Positions 24,629-32,126 of a stretch of DNA of 64,000 nucleotides are shown here, piece after piece. A model generated the notes under the pieces. It saw only the letters and a list, made by a program, of their open reading frames with translations. It was not told where the DNA came from and ran no database searches. Position 1 is the stretch's first letter. Every line of letters starts with the position of its first letter. This stretch comes from Collinsella sp. (lineage in GTDB: Bacteria > Actinomycetota > Coriobacteriia > Coriobacteriales > Coriobacteriaceae). The stretch is from contig DXZS01000014.1 in NCBI GenBank assembly GCA_019419505.1, forward strand, positions 42,123 to 106,122, in the 5' to 3' direction. A program made the position numbers and the translations under genes.

Positions 24629-24698
24629 GCCTCCTTGTGGTGGTTCCAAGTGTATAGCCTTTGCAGCCCGCGGTCGTTAGACAAACAGCAGACGTCGA

Positions 24699-26726
24699 CT
24701 ACGGACGCTCGTCGGGAGCCAGGCGCTGCATCTTGCTCACGGCCTTAAACTTGGTGAACAGCGGCACGTACTCAAAGCTCACGTTGGAGTTCTCCAGGCC
24801 GTACCAGCGCGCAGGCGTGCCGGCGGCGCGGCGGATGATGTACTTGAGTGTGATGGCCGTACGCTCGCTGGGCTCCACGTCGCTTTCGGGCGCCAGCAGC
24901 TTGCGGATCATGACGAACTTAAACGTACCGATGTTGCCCGGATCCTTGTAGACCGAGTAATCGTGCGTCTGCGCCGGCAGCTCGCCGCTGGCAGCCAGGT
25001 CCTGAACAACCTGACGCAGATAGGCATTGACGCGCTGGTTGATCTTATAGCCCAGGTACAGATGCACGCGGAATACGTAGTCGGTGCCGAACGTCTCGAC
25101 CGAGTAGGCAAAGGTATGCGGCTCGTCCATGGTCTCGACATTCACGAACCACCAGGCACGAGCGCGCTTGGGGTGCTTGTCCAAAATCGAGTAGACGATA
25201 TCGCGGTCGATATAGTCGGTGTTGGTGTCCTTGGTCAGGTACACGATGTTGTCGCTCATGAGCTCGTAGCGATCGTCGTCGCGCAGGCGTTTGAGCTGCG
25301 GCAGATAGCTGCGCAGCGGCAGCAGCGTAAACTGACGTTGCTCGACCGCCGTGCCGTTGTACCAGCACACCATGATGCCCATGATGAGCGCGGCCATAAG
25401 GATGGTGAAATAGCCGCCGTGGAAGAACTTGGTGAGCGAGCTCACAAAGAAGAAGCCCTCGAGCATAAGGAAGAAGGCGGCAAAGATCCACGGCGCGACC
25501 TTGAGATTGCGCTCCACGTGCAGATAGAAGAAGAGCAGCATTGTCGTGCACATCATGGTCAGGGTAATGGCCAGGCCGTACGCGGCCTCCATGTGCGCCG
25601 AGTTCTGGAACAGCAGCACCACGACGACGCAGCCCACGAGCATGACGTTGTTGACCATGGGGATGTAGAGCTGGCCCTTGGTCTCGGCAGGATAGAAGAC
25701 CTGCATATGCGGCATGAGGTCCAGGCGGCTGGCCTCGGACACCAGCGAGAATGCGCCGGTGATGAGCGCCTGCGAGGCGATGATGGCCGCGACGGTGGAA
25801 AGGCCGACGGCAAAGGGGCGCAGACCCGGGGCGAGCATCTGGTAGAAGGGGTTGAGGTCGGCGATACCCATGAGCTCCGGGTTGCCGGCGTTGTTGATAA
25901 GCCACGCGCCCTGGCCCATGTAGGACAGCAGCAGGCAGCACTTAACGAACGGCCAGGTGGCGTAGATGTTGCCGCGGCCCACATGGCCCATGTCGGAGTA
26001 GAGCGCCTCGGCACCGGTGGTGGCAAGGAAGCAGCTGCCCAGAATCATGATGCCCGCGTGGTTGTTGGGGCTCAGCAGAAAAGCGATGCCACGCAACGGG
26101 TTGAGGCACAGCAGCACCGCGGGATACTGGCAGACAAAGAACAGGCCCGTGCCGCCCAGGAACAAAAACCACAGCGTCATGATGGGGCCGAAGGCGTGAC
26201 CGATCTTGGCCGTGCCGATGCGCTGCACCAAGAAGAGCGCGATGATGATGGCAAGCGTGATGGCGACGACACGACCCTGGTCGTCACCGAGCACGGCATG
26301 GACCGCCGGGATGGTGCGCAGGCCCTCGATGGCCGTGGTGACGGTAACGGCAGGCGTCAGGATGCCGTCGGCGAGGAGCGCCGCGCCGCCCAGCATGGCG
26401 GGGATGATGAGCCACTTGCCGCAGCGCTTGACCAGGCTGTACAGGGCAAAGATGCCGCCCTCGCCGTGGTTGTCGGCGCGCAGCGAGATCAGCACGTACT
26501 TGACGGTCGTCAGCAGCGTGACCGTCCACACGACAAGGGAGAGCGCGCCGAGCACGAACTCCTCCGTCACGCTTCCGATGCCGCCGTTGCCGGCAACGAG
26601 CGCCTTAGTTACATACATAGGGCTGGTGCCGATATCGCCGTACACCACGCCCAGCGTGACGAGCATCGCCGAGATGCTCACAGGAATCGCAGCGTGCGAA
26701 GCTGCCTCCTTGGCCTTTTGTTCCAT
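24699..26726 (-). CDS. kup: Kup family potassium uptake transporter
   Basis: A 675-residue K+/H+ symporter. The N-terminus carries the Kup signature LGVVYGDIGTSPMY, followed by 12 membrane helices up to about residue 460 and a cytoplasmic C-terminal domain of about 200 residues. Other conserved stretches are DNHGEGGIFALYSLV, GAEALYSDMGHVGR and GQGAWLINN. It takes up potassium independently of ATP. The ATG at 26726 has GGGAGG ten bases upstream. It lies directly before a truncated kdpD and kdpE on the same strand, so the two-component system may control Kup rather than a Kdp pump. No c-di-AMP riboswitch was recognised in the leader. Confidence 0.94.
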   Translation of the reverse strand: MEQKAKEAASHAAIPVSISAMLVTLGVVYGDIGTSPMYVTKALVAGNGGIGSVTEEFVLGALSLVVWTVTLLTTVKYVLISLRADNHGEGGIFALYSLVKRCGKWLIIPAMLGGAALLADGILTPAVTVTTAIEGLRTIPAVHAVLGDDQGRVVAITLAIIIALFLVQRIGTAKIGHAFGPIMTLWFLFLGGTGLFFVCQYPAVLLCLNPLRGIAFLLSPNNHAGIMILGSCFLATTGAEALYSDMGHVGRGNIYATWPFVKCCLLLSYMGQGAWLINNAGNPELMGIADLNPFYQMLAPGLRPFAVGLSTVAAIIASQALITGAFSLVSEASRLDLMPHMQVFYPAETKGQLYIPMVNNVMLVGCVVVVLLFQNSAHMEAAYGLAITLTMMCTTMLLFFYLHVERNLKVAPWIFAAFFLMLEGFFFVSSLTKFFHGGYFTILMAALIMGIMVCWYNGTAVEQRQFTLLPLRSYLPQLKRLRDDDRYELMSDNIVYLTKDTNTDYIDRDIVYSILDKHPKRARAWWFVNVETMDEPHTFAYSVETFGTDYVFRVHLYLGYKINQRVNAYLRQVVQDLAASGELPAQTHDYSVYKDPGNIGTFKFVMIRKLLAPESDVEPSERTAITLKYIIRRAAGTPARWYGLENSNVSFEYVPLFTKFKAVSKMQRLAPDERP

Positions 26727-26850
26727 AAGCCGGTTTCCTCCCAATTTTAACGTTCGACGGGATTATATGTAATCAGCCCATATTTTAATGGCACCGTTTT
26801 CCCAGCTAGATAAACATTTATGCGGCCTTTAGGCCACCGCGGCGATATGG

Positions 26851-26884
26851 AATGTGACAAAGGGACGCCCCCTTTGTCACATTC
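26851..26884. repeat. TGACAAAGGG palindrome
   Basis: AATGTGACAAAGGG and CCCTTTGTCACATT form a long stem between the nitroreductase stop and the kup leader. Same family as 4251-4276 and 13949-13980. It may terminate the nitroreductase transcript. Confidence 0.7.
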
Positions 26885-26885
26885 G

Positions 26886-27746
26886 TCATTTTCCGAGCCA
26901 GTTTTTGAACCACCACTCCATAGAGCGGCTCATCTCGGCCATAAAGGGGCTCGTGTGCTTACGGGTGTAGATGTCGATGACGCGGTCGCCCACCTCGCGG
27001 GCGTGCGGGCGAAACATCGCATCCATCTCGGCCACCTGCGCATCCATCGTCGCGGCGTCGGCGCGACAATAACGCTCCTCGTGCACCAGGTTCACCACGG
27101 GATGCGCGATTGCCGGACGCTCCTTGCGGGGCGTGCCGATGATGAGCATCGACAGCGGCATGGTATAGGGAGGCAGATCCAGCAGCTCGGCCACTTCCTC
27201 GGCATTTTCGACGATATCACCGATGTAGCAGCTCCCCAGCCCCAGGGCCTCGGCGGCAACCACGGCGTTTTGCGCGGCGATCACGGCGTCCTGCGCCGCG
27301 ATGGCAAAGTCACCCAGACCCGGTGCACGACGGGGCGCCTTGCCCGTGCGCTCGACAAACTCGGGCTCAAAGCAACCCGCGTGCTCAAACAGATCGATCC
27401 ACTTGGCATAATCGACCACAAATATGAGTGCCCAGGGCGCCTTGGCGATCATGGGCTGGTGATCGCACAGGTCGGCCAGACGGTCCAGCGTAGCCTGCTC
27501 GCGAATGCTCACGATGGAATACATCATCATAGCGCCTGCCGACGGCGCGCGACTCGCCGCATGCAAAATCGCCGCTCGCTGCTCGTCGGTCACTGCCACG
27601 GGACGGCCGCCGTCATCGCGCGCAAAAGCGCGCGTCGAGGAGCGGTGTTCCAGCGCGTCCAGTACCGCGTTGCCCGTAGTCTCGACCGGATAGCCGCACA
27701 CATCCACAGCCGTCGCACAAACCTGCTCGCTCATCTGCTCGCTCAT
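26886..27746 (-). CDS. Nitroreductase family protein (NfsA-like)
   Basis: A 286-residue FMN-dependent oxidoreductase. HRSSTRAF near residue 34 and SRAPSAGAMMMYSIVSI form the FMN-binding region. NAVVAAEALGLGSCYIGDI near 165 and LPPYTMPLSMLIIGTP are typical of the NfsA/FRP subgroup. The C-terminal 60 residues, rich in Met and Trp, resemble the arm NfsA proteins wrap around the partner subunit. Such enzymes reduce nitro compounds, quinones or flavins with NAD(P)H; the substrate is not predictable. It is divergent from the LtaS-like gene and stands alone. Confidence 0.88.
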   Translation of the reverse strand: MSEQMSEQVCATAVDVCGYPVETTGNAVLDALEHRSSTRAFARDDGGRPVAVTDEQRAAILHAASRAPSAGAMMMYSIVSIREQATLDRLADLCDHQPMIAKAPWALIFVVDYAKWIDLFEHAGCFEPEFVERTGKAPRRAPGLGDFAIAAQDAVIAAQNAVVAAEALGLGSCYIGDIVENAEEVAELLDLPPYTMPLSMLIIGTPRKERPAIAHPVVNLVHEERYCRADAATMDAQVAEMDAMFRPHAREVGDRVIDIYTRKHTSPFMAEMSRSMEWWFKNWLGK

Positions 27747-27959
27747 AGCCCCATCCCTGCCATTTCTTTAAGAAGCCTTTACGTTTCCGTGTAATTCCCG
27801 TCCATTATCGCGCAGGTCGCCACAACATTGCGCAACACTGCCACACGCGCGCGTTAATATGGCTGGTTGTTGTGCGCAGTCACCAAATGCAGCGCATATC
27901 TTGGTAACAATCGGGTAAACCCCCGCTTTCGTAGGTTTTAGTTTGTGAGGAGTCTCAGC

Positions 27960-30260
27960 ATGTTCGCTGCCGCCATCTCGCTCTTCGGTCTTGCGGCGAC
28001 CGTCTACCTTGTCTTGCGCGAGGCCAAGGCCATTCGCGCTCTGTCGGGAACCGTTGCCAAAAGCGCTCTTGGGTGGAGCGTCGTCTTCGGCCTGTTCCAG
28101 GTCTTTTTGACTATTTGGGGCGCCGTGGGCCTCGTCGCTCAAAACGAGCCGCTCGCCTTTGTGATGCTCATCCTGACCAACGCCATCCTCACCGGCTGCG
28201 CTTGGGCCAGCATCGCACGCGACCGCATCGCCCCGCGCGTCTTTGCGTTCGCCGCGCCCGACGCCCCCGCTCCCACCGGCAAGCTCGCCCGTCTGCGCGG
28301 CGCCTTTGTGGGCAAACCGCTCGTCGCCGCCGTCCTGTGCCTGCTGCTCGCCGGCGTCTTTGCGCTGCTGGGCATGGAGGTCTCGTCCAACCACGACTTT
28401 ACCTGGGTCTACCCCCTGTGCATCCTGCTCGAGTGGGCCATCATCACCACGCTCATGGTCGGCCTGTTCTTCCTGTTCCAGCGCCACGGCGCGGCTCCCG
28501 CGGTCCTGGCCTTTGCCCTCTTTGTCCTGGGCATTGCCGAGTTCTTTGTCATCACGTTTAAATCCATGCCCATCCAGCCGGGCGACCTTTCGGCCATCTC
28601 CACCGCCGCCGCAGTCGCCGGCAACGGCTACACCTTCTCCATCTCGCTGTTCTGCGTGCTGTCCATGGGCTTTACCGCCATCGCCATGCTGCTATGCGAG
28701 TACGCCGGCCTGGTGGCACCGCACCGTCAAAAGGGTGCCGCCAACGCCAAGCGCATGCTGCTCATCAACCTGCTCGTGGCGGTGCTGTGCCTGGGCGGCG
28801 TGACCGCGCATGTCACGCTTATCGACTACTACAACACTCTCGGCATCACCGTCTACACCTGGCGCCCGCTCGAGAGCTACTGGCGCGAGGGCTATCTGCC
28901 TGCCTTTATTAGTGCAGCACAGTCCATCAAGCCGCCCAAACCCGCCGACTACTCCGTCGACGATGCCAAGGCCACGCTCAAAAAGTACGCCAAGGCCTAC
29001 GACAAGTCCGACGCGGCCAAGAGCGACGGGCGCGCCGCCGCCCAGGAGCAGTTCGATAGCGAGAAGCCCACGGTCATCGCCATCATGAACGAGACCTTCT
29101 CGGACCTGTCGATCTATCAGAACATGCGCGCCGGCTACGAGGGCCCGCAGTACTTTAAGAACCTTTCCAACTGTCTCAGCCGCGGCAAGCTCTATGTGAG
29201 CGCCTACGGCGGCGGCACGGCCAATACCGAGTTTGAGTTTATGACCGGCAACTCCATGGCCAACCTGGGTTCGGGCGTGTACCCCTACACCATCTACAAC
29301 ATGGAGACGACCGGGAACCTGGCAGAGCAGTTCAAATCGCTCGGCTATTCCACCACGGCCATGCACCCCAACCACGCCACCAACTGGAACCGCGAGAACG
29401 TCTATAAGGACTTTGGCTTTGACCAGTTCCTGTCCATCAACGATTTCCAAGGCGCCGATACCCTGCGCGGCATGGTGACCGACCAGGCGACCTACGACAA
29501 GATTCTTGAGCTGCTCAATCAGAACGCCGATCCGCAGTTTATCTTTGACGTGACCATGCAGAACCACTCGGGCTACGACACGGGCCTGCTGCCGGCAGAT
29601 AAGCAGATGCACCTGAACATCGACACGACCGATCTGGACGCCAAGACCGTCGAGGACGGCACGCTGTCCGATGTCGACGAGTACGTCTCGTGCATCGAGC
29701 AGTCCGACCAGGCGCTGCGCTACTTCCTCAACGCCTTGAGCAGGCTTGACCGCAAGGTGGTCGTGGTGTTCTGGGGCGACCATCAGCCGTTCTTCCCGTC
29801 CAAGTTCAACGATAAGTGGTTTACCGACGAGGACGACGCCACGCATCAGGAGCGCTTGTGGCAGACCGACTACATCATCTGGGCCAACTACGACGTTGCC
29901 GGTTGCGACCAGACGAGTGAGACCGACGACCTGTCCACCAACTACCTGTCCACCCAGCTCATGCAGCTGATCGGCGCACCGCTGACCGACTACCAGAAGG
30001 CGCATATGACGCTGCGCGAGTCGCTGCCCGCCATCAACTCCGTGGGCTACGAGGACGCCAGCCTGCGCTGGGCGCTCTCCTCCAACGTCACCGGTGACGA
30101 CGCCGCAGCCGCAGCCGCCACCAAGGCGCGTGAGGATTACGCCAAGATGCAGTACTACGAAATGTTCCGCGACGGCAAGAACGTCTACACCGAGCACTTC
30201 CAGACCGAGGCCAACGAGACCGACCCCAACCTGGCGCCGGGTACAACCAAGATCAAATAG
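27960..30260 (+). CDS. LTA synthase family membrane sulfatase
   Basis: A 766-residue enzyme with about eight membrane helices in the first 290 residues and an extracellular alkaline-phosphatase/sulfatase domain (about 365-690). The domain keeps VIAIMNETFSDLS near residue 375 (metal-binding Glu and nucleophile Thr), TANTEFEFMTGNSM, and FWGDHQPFF near 605 (metal Asp/His). This is the LtaS-type phosphoglycerol transferase layout, so it probably transfers glycerol-phosphate to a lipid- or wall-linked glycan. The membrane part has more helices than the usual five. The ATG at 27960 has GGAG upstream. It is monocistronic, ending at a strong hairpin. Confidence 0.9.
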   Translation: MFAAAISLFGLAATVYLVLREAKAIRALSGTVAKSALGWSVVFGLFQVFLTIWGAVGLVAQNEPLAFVMLILTNAILTGCAWASIARDRIAPRVFAFAAPDAPAPTGKLARLRGAFVGKPLVAAVLCLLLAGVFALLGMEVSSNHDFTWVYPLCILLEWAIITTLMVGLFFLFQRHGAAPAVLAFALFVLGIAEFFVITFKSMPIQPGDLSAISTAAAVAGNGYTFSISLFCVLSMGFTAIAMLLCEYAGLVAPHRQKGAANAKRMLLINLLVAVLCLGGVTAHVTLIDYYNTLGITVYTWRPLESYWREGYLPAFISAAQSIKPPKPADYSVDDAKATLKKYAKAYDKSDAAKSDGRAAAQEQFDSEKPTVIAIMNETFSDLSIYQNMRAGYEGPQYFKNLSNCLSRGKLYVSAYGGGTANTEFEFMTGNSMANLGSGVYPYTIYNMETTGNLAEQFKSLGYSTTAMHPNHATNWNRENVYKDFGFDQFLSINDFQGADTLRGMVTDQATYDKILELLNQNADPQFIFDVTMQNHSGYDTGLLPADKQMHLNIDTTDLDAKTVEDGTLSDVDEYVSCIEQSDQALRYFLNALSRLDRKVVVVFWGDHQPFFPSKFNDKWFTDEDDATHQERLWQTDYIIWANYDVAGCDQTSETDDLSTNYLSTQLMQLIGAPLTDYQKAHMTLRESLPAINSVGYEDASLRWALSSNVTGDDAAAAAATKAREDYAKMQYYEMFRDGKNVYTEHFQTEANETDPNLAPGTTKIK

Positions 30261-30315
30261 CGACTAGCTGCTGAGCCACAACTGAAACGTCTGTCCAGGC
30301 GGAGGCATATAAGGT

Positions 30316-30372
30316 TCCCTGCTCGGACAGTCCTGCGCAAGACGAAGGCCACATTAAGTGGCCTTCTTTGTA
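30316..30372 (+). terminator. Terminator arm, left copy of a 57-bp inverted pair
   Basis: The hairpin AAGGCCACATTAAGTGGCCTT is followed by CTTTG on the plus strand after the LtaS-like gene. The whole 57-bp segment, from TTCCCTGCTC through the hairpin, recurs in inverse orientation at 30740-30802, where it serves the convergent surface operon. Confidence 0.8.
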
Positions 30373-30375
30373 TTC

Positions 30376-30686
30376 GGAAAGTGTGTCCCGGAATCTGCCT
30401 TCGGAATGGGACGCAGTTTCCGCTTGAGGGCCTGTTGGGAAAGCGCATCCCACTTCAAGAGTAAATTCCGGGTCGCACTTTCCGCTAAGGCTCTCAACCG
30501 GAAAGTGCATCCCATTCCAAGCCTTAATTCCGGGACATAGTTTCCGGACAAGACATCAACCGGAAAGTGGGGACCACTCTGAGCGCCGATTCTGGGACAC
30601 ACTTTCCGAAACACCGCCCATCCGGAAAGCCCGTCCCACTCTGAATACATCCGGGCATGGAATATCCGCTTATTAGGCCTTCCGTC
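30376..30686. repeat. 62-bp tandem hairpin array, left (five units)
   Basis: Five units begin at 30376, 30438, 30500, 30562 and 30624, exactly 62 bp apart. Each has GGAAAGYGCATCCCA..., a centre around TAAATTCCGGG, then ...TTTCCG and a variable spacer of about 16 bases often ending CAACC. The two blocks of a unit are imperfect inverted repeats. 62 is not a multiple of 3, so the frames crossing the array are not a repeat protein. A related three-unit array lies at 40109-40294. Confidence 0.85.
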
Positions 30687-30739
30687 AATAAAGGGGCGCC
30701 CTCCCGAGCGGCGGGCTCGAAGTTCATCGCGAGTTCCGC

Positions 30740-30802
30740 ACGCAAAGAAGGCCACTTAATGTGGCCTTCGTCTTGCGCAGGACTGTAGAGCAGGGAACTT
30801 CG
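30740..30802 (-). terminator. Terminator arm, right copy of the inverted pair
   Basis: On the minus strand the hairpin AAGGCCACATTAAGTGGCCTT runs into CTTTGCG, ending the surface operon. It is the inverted copy of 30316-30372, with only a few differences. An additional pair, GCGCCCTCCCGAGCGGCGGG (30696) and CCCGCCGCCCGGGAGGGC (about 30805-30822), encloses it. Confidence 0.8.
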
Positions 30803-30842
30803 TGCCCGCCGCCCGGGAGGGCGTTGCGTTTAGAAGATGAAC

Positions 30843-31541
30843 CTAGCGCTTATCCCTCCGGGACAAAAGAAGTGCGGCTATAAATGCGATGATTGCAAGT
30901 GTCAGCAACACCAAAAGCAACGTGAGCGTGTTGTCGCCCGTTGCCGCCAGACCAAGCAAGCCGGGCTTCTTGCTGTCAGCAGACTGCACGGGAATCTTCT
31001 CGCCATCGTCCTCGGCGGTAATCTCCCAGCGAATGGTCTTGTTTGCGTCGGCAACCTCGTTGCCCACCGATGTCGGAACGTTTAGCTGCAAATTAAGCAC
31101 CGTGCTGCCATCGCTCGTAAACGTGGCGATTTGCGTGGGATAAGCGAACGCGCTGCCCGGTGTTCCTGTCTGGAGCCAACCTGCAGAGCCATCGCCCGCC
31201 GACGCCGTTAGGGTAATGGGCGACAGCAGGCGTGCCGTCTCGTGATCGACAACGGCACGCACAAACACGCGCACCTGGGACTTTACGCCCGTGGCACGAA
31301 TCTCTATCTGCTGATCATGCACATCGCCAGGCATCAGATCTTTAAAGGCCAAAAACAGATCGGGCTCCCCCGAGGAGTCCGTCGCCCCCGAGACCGTCAG
31401 CTGACGCGCATTTCCGTCATAGGCAATCGCGGGAGTATCGGCAAACGCACGGGCGGGAACAGCGAGCGCGACCACGCAGAAAATGGCCGCGACCATGCAA
31501 CGCAAGGAGCGCGCAACACCTTTACGAATCGGGAACGCCAT
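30843..31541 (-). CDS. Cell-wall-anchored surface protein with LAATG sorting signal
   Basis: A 232-residue secreted protein. It has a signal peptide (about 1-35, ending ARAFA), an Ig-like or DUF11-like body, then a C-terminal sorting signal: LAATG (198-202), a hydrophobic helix LTLLLVLLTLAIIAFIAALLL and the basic tail SRRDKR. LAXTG is the motif used by class E sortases of high-GC Gram-positives, so this protein is probably linked covalently to peptidoglycan. It is the last gene of the SipW operon (start two bases after the previous stop) and is the best candidate for the anchor of the proposed fibre. No sortase gene is in the window. Confidence 0.8.
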   Translation of the reverse strand: MAFPIRKGVARSLRCMVAAIFCVVALAVPARAFADTPAIAYDGNARQLTVSGATDSSGEPDLFLAFKDLMPGDVHDQQIEIRATGVKSQVRVFVRAVVDHETARLLSPITLTASAGDGSAGWLQTGTPGSAFAYPTQIATFTSDGSTVLNLQLNVPTSVGNEVADANKTIRWEITAEDDGEKIPVQSADSKKPGLLGLAATGDNTLTLLLVLLTLAIIAFIAALLLSRRDKR

Positions 31542-31543
31542 AC

Positions 31544-32125
31544 TTACGCACCTCCATGCGGCGGCACCAGCACGTCATTCTCGACCGAGCAACCCCATGC
31601 GTCGTGCACGGCCTCATCGGGCGTCGCCTGGACCGCCTGAGTGGAGATATCCACGACAAGATTGCGACCTTCGGTTGCCTTGAGCTCGGTAACCCTATTA
31701 ATGAGCACGCCGGTTTCCGCGCCGGGAGCGACGGGCGACGTCCAGTAATAGAACCCGTCGCTCGCCTTAACCCAGTTATAAGCCGAGTTCGCGCCCGAGG
31801 CATCAGCCACGCTCCACGCAATCTCGTAATCCGCCTCACCCTTCGGCTCCTCCTTCGGCTCATCCCACAGGCGTGCGCCATCCTGGTCCTGCCAGTAGAT
31901 ATCCACTGCAGCACGAATATAGGCGGGCGCGGTACCCGTGTTCTTCGCCTTGACATCGCTTTTCACTTTGCCGTTGAGCGTTTCCTGAACCGATGGCGTC
32001 ACCGACCCGATGCCGAACTGGTTGACCAGCACGCCCGTAACCGAAAGCCAGGCCAACGTGCCTGCCGTACCGGCCAGGAGGATAACCCCCACCAGCAAGG
32101 CGATGATGCGCTTGCGCTTGGACAT
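31544..32125 (-). CDS. SipW-dependent-type secreted protein (minor subunit A)
   Basis: A 193-residue protein with the alternate signal peptide recognised by SipW-type peptidases: MSKRKRI, a hydrophobic stretch, then AGTAGTLAWLSVTG followed by VLVNQFGIGSVTPSVQE. This matches the camelysin/TasA pattern of Gly-Thr-x-Ala-aromatic followed by N-x-F-x-x-G. The rest is a beta-rich domain of the TasA type, with KNTGTAPAYIRAAVDIYW and GFYYWTSPVAPGAET. It is encoded between the giant adhesin and the anchor protein, with its GGAGG site inside the end of the adhesin gene. It may be a minor pilin or adaptor; this role is inferred. Confidence 0.8.
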   Translation of the reverse strand: MSKRKRIIALLVGVILLAGTAGTLAWLSVTGVLVNQFGIGSVTPSVQETLNGKVKSDVKAKNTGTAPAYIRAAVDIYWQDQDGARLWDEPKEEPKGEADYEIAWSVADASGANSAYNWVKASDGFYYWTSPVAPGAETGVLINRVTELKATEGRNLVVDISTQAVQATPDEAVHDAWGCSVENDVLVPPHGGA

Positions 32126-32126
32126 G

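Noticed and set aside
26727..26885. c-di-AMP (ydaO-type) riboswitch before kup
   Set aside because: The leader is short and lacks the expected conserved core; only a palindrome and an AT-rich promoter-like stretch are seen.
30376..30686. CRISPR array
   Set aside because: The 62-bp units have no conserved-repeat/unique-spacer pattern: most of the unit is shared and hairpin-like, the variable part is about 16 bases, and there are no cas genes nearby.
30354..30755. A 133-codon open frame across the left array
   Set aside because: It runs through 62-bp repeats whose period is not a multiple of three, and frames exist on both strands; it is treated as non-coding.
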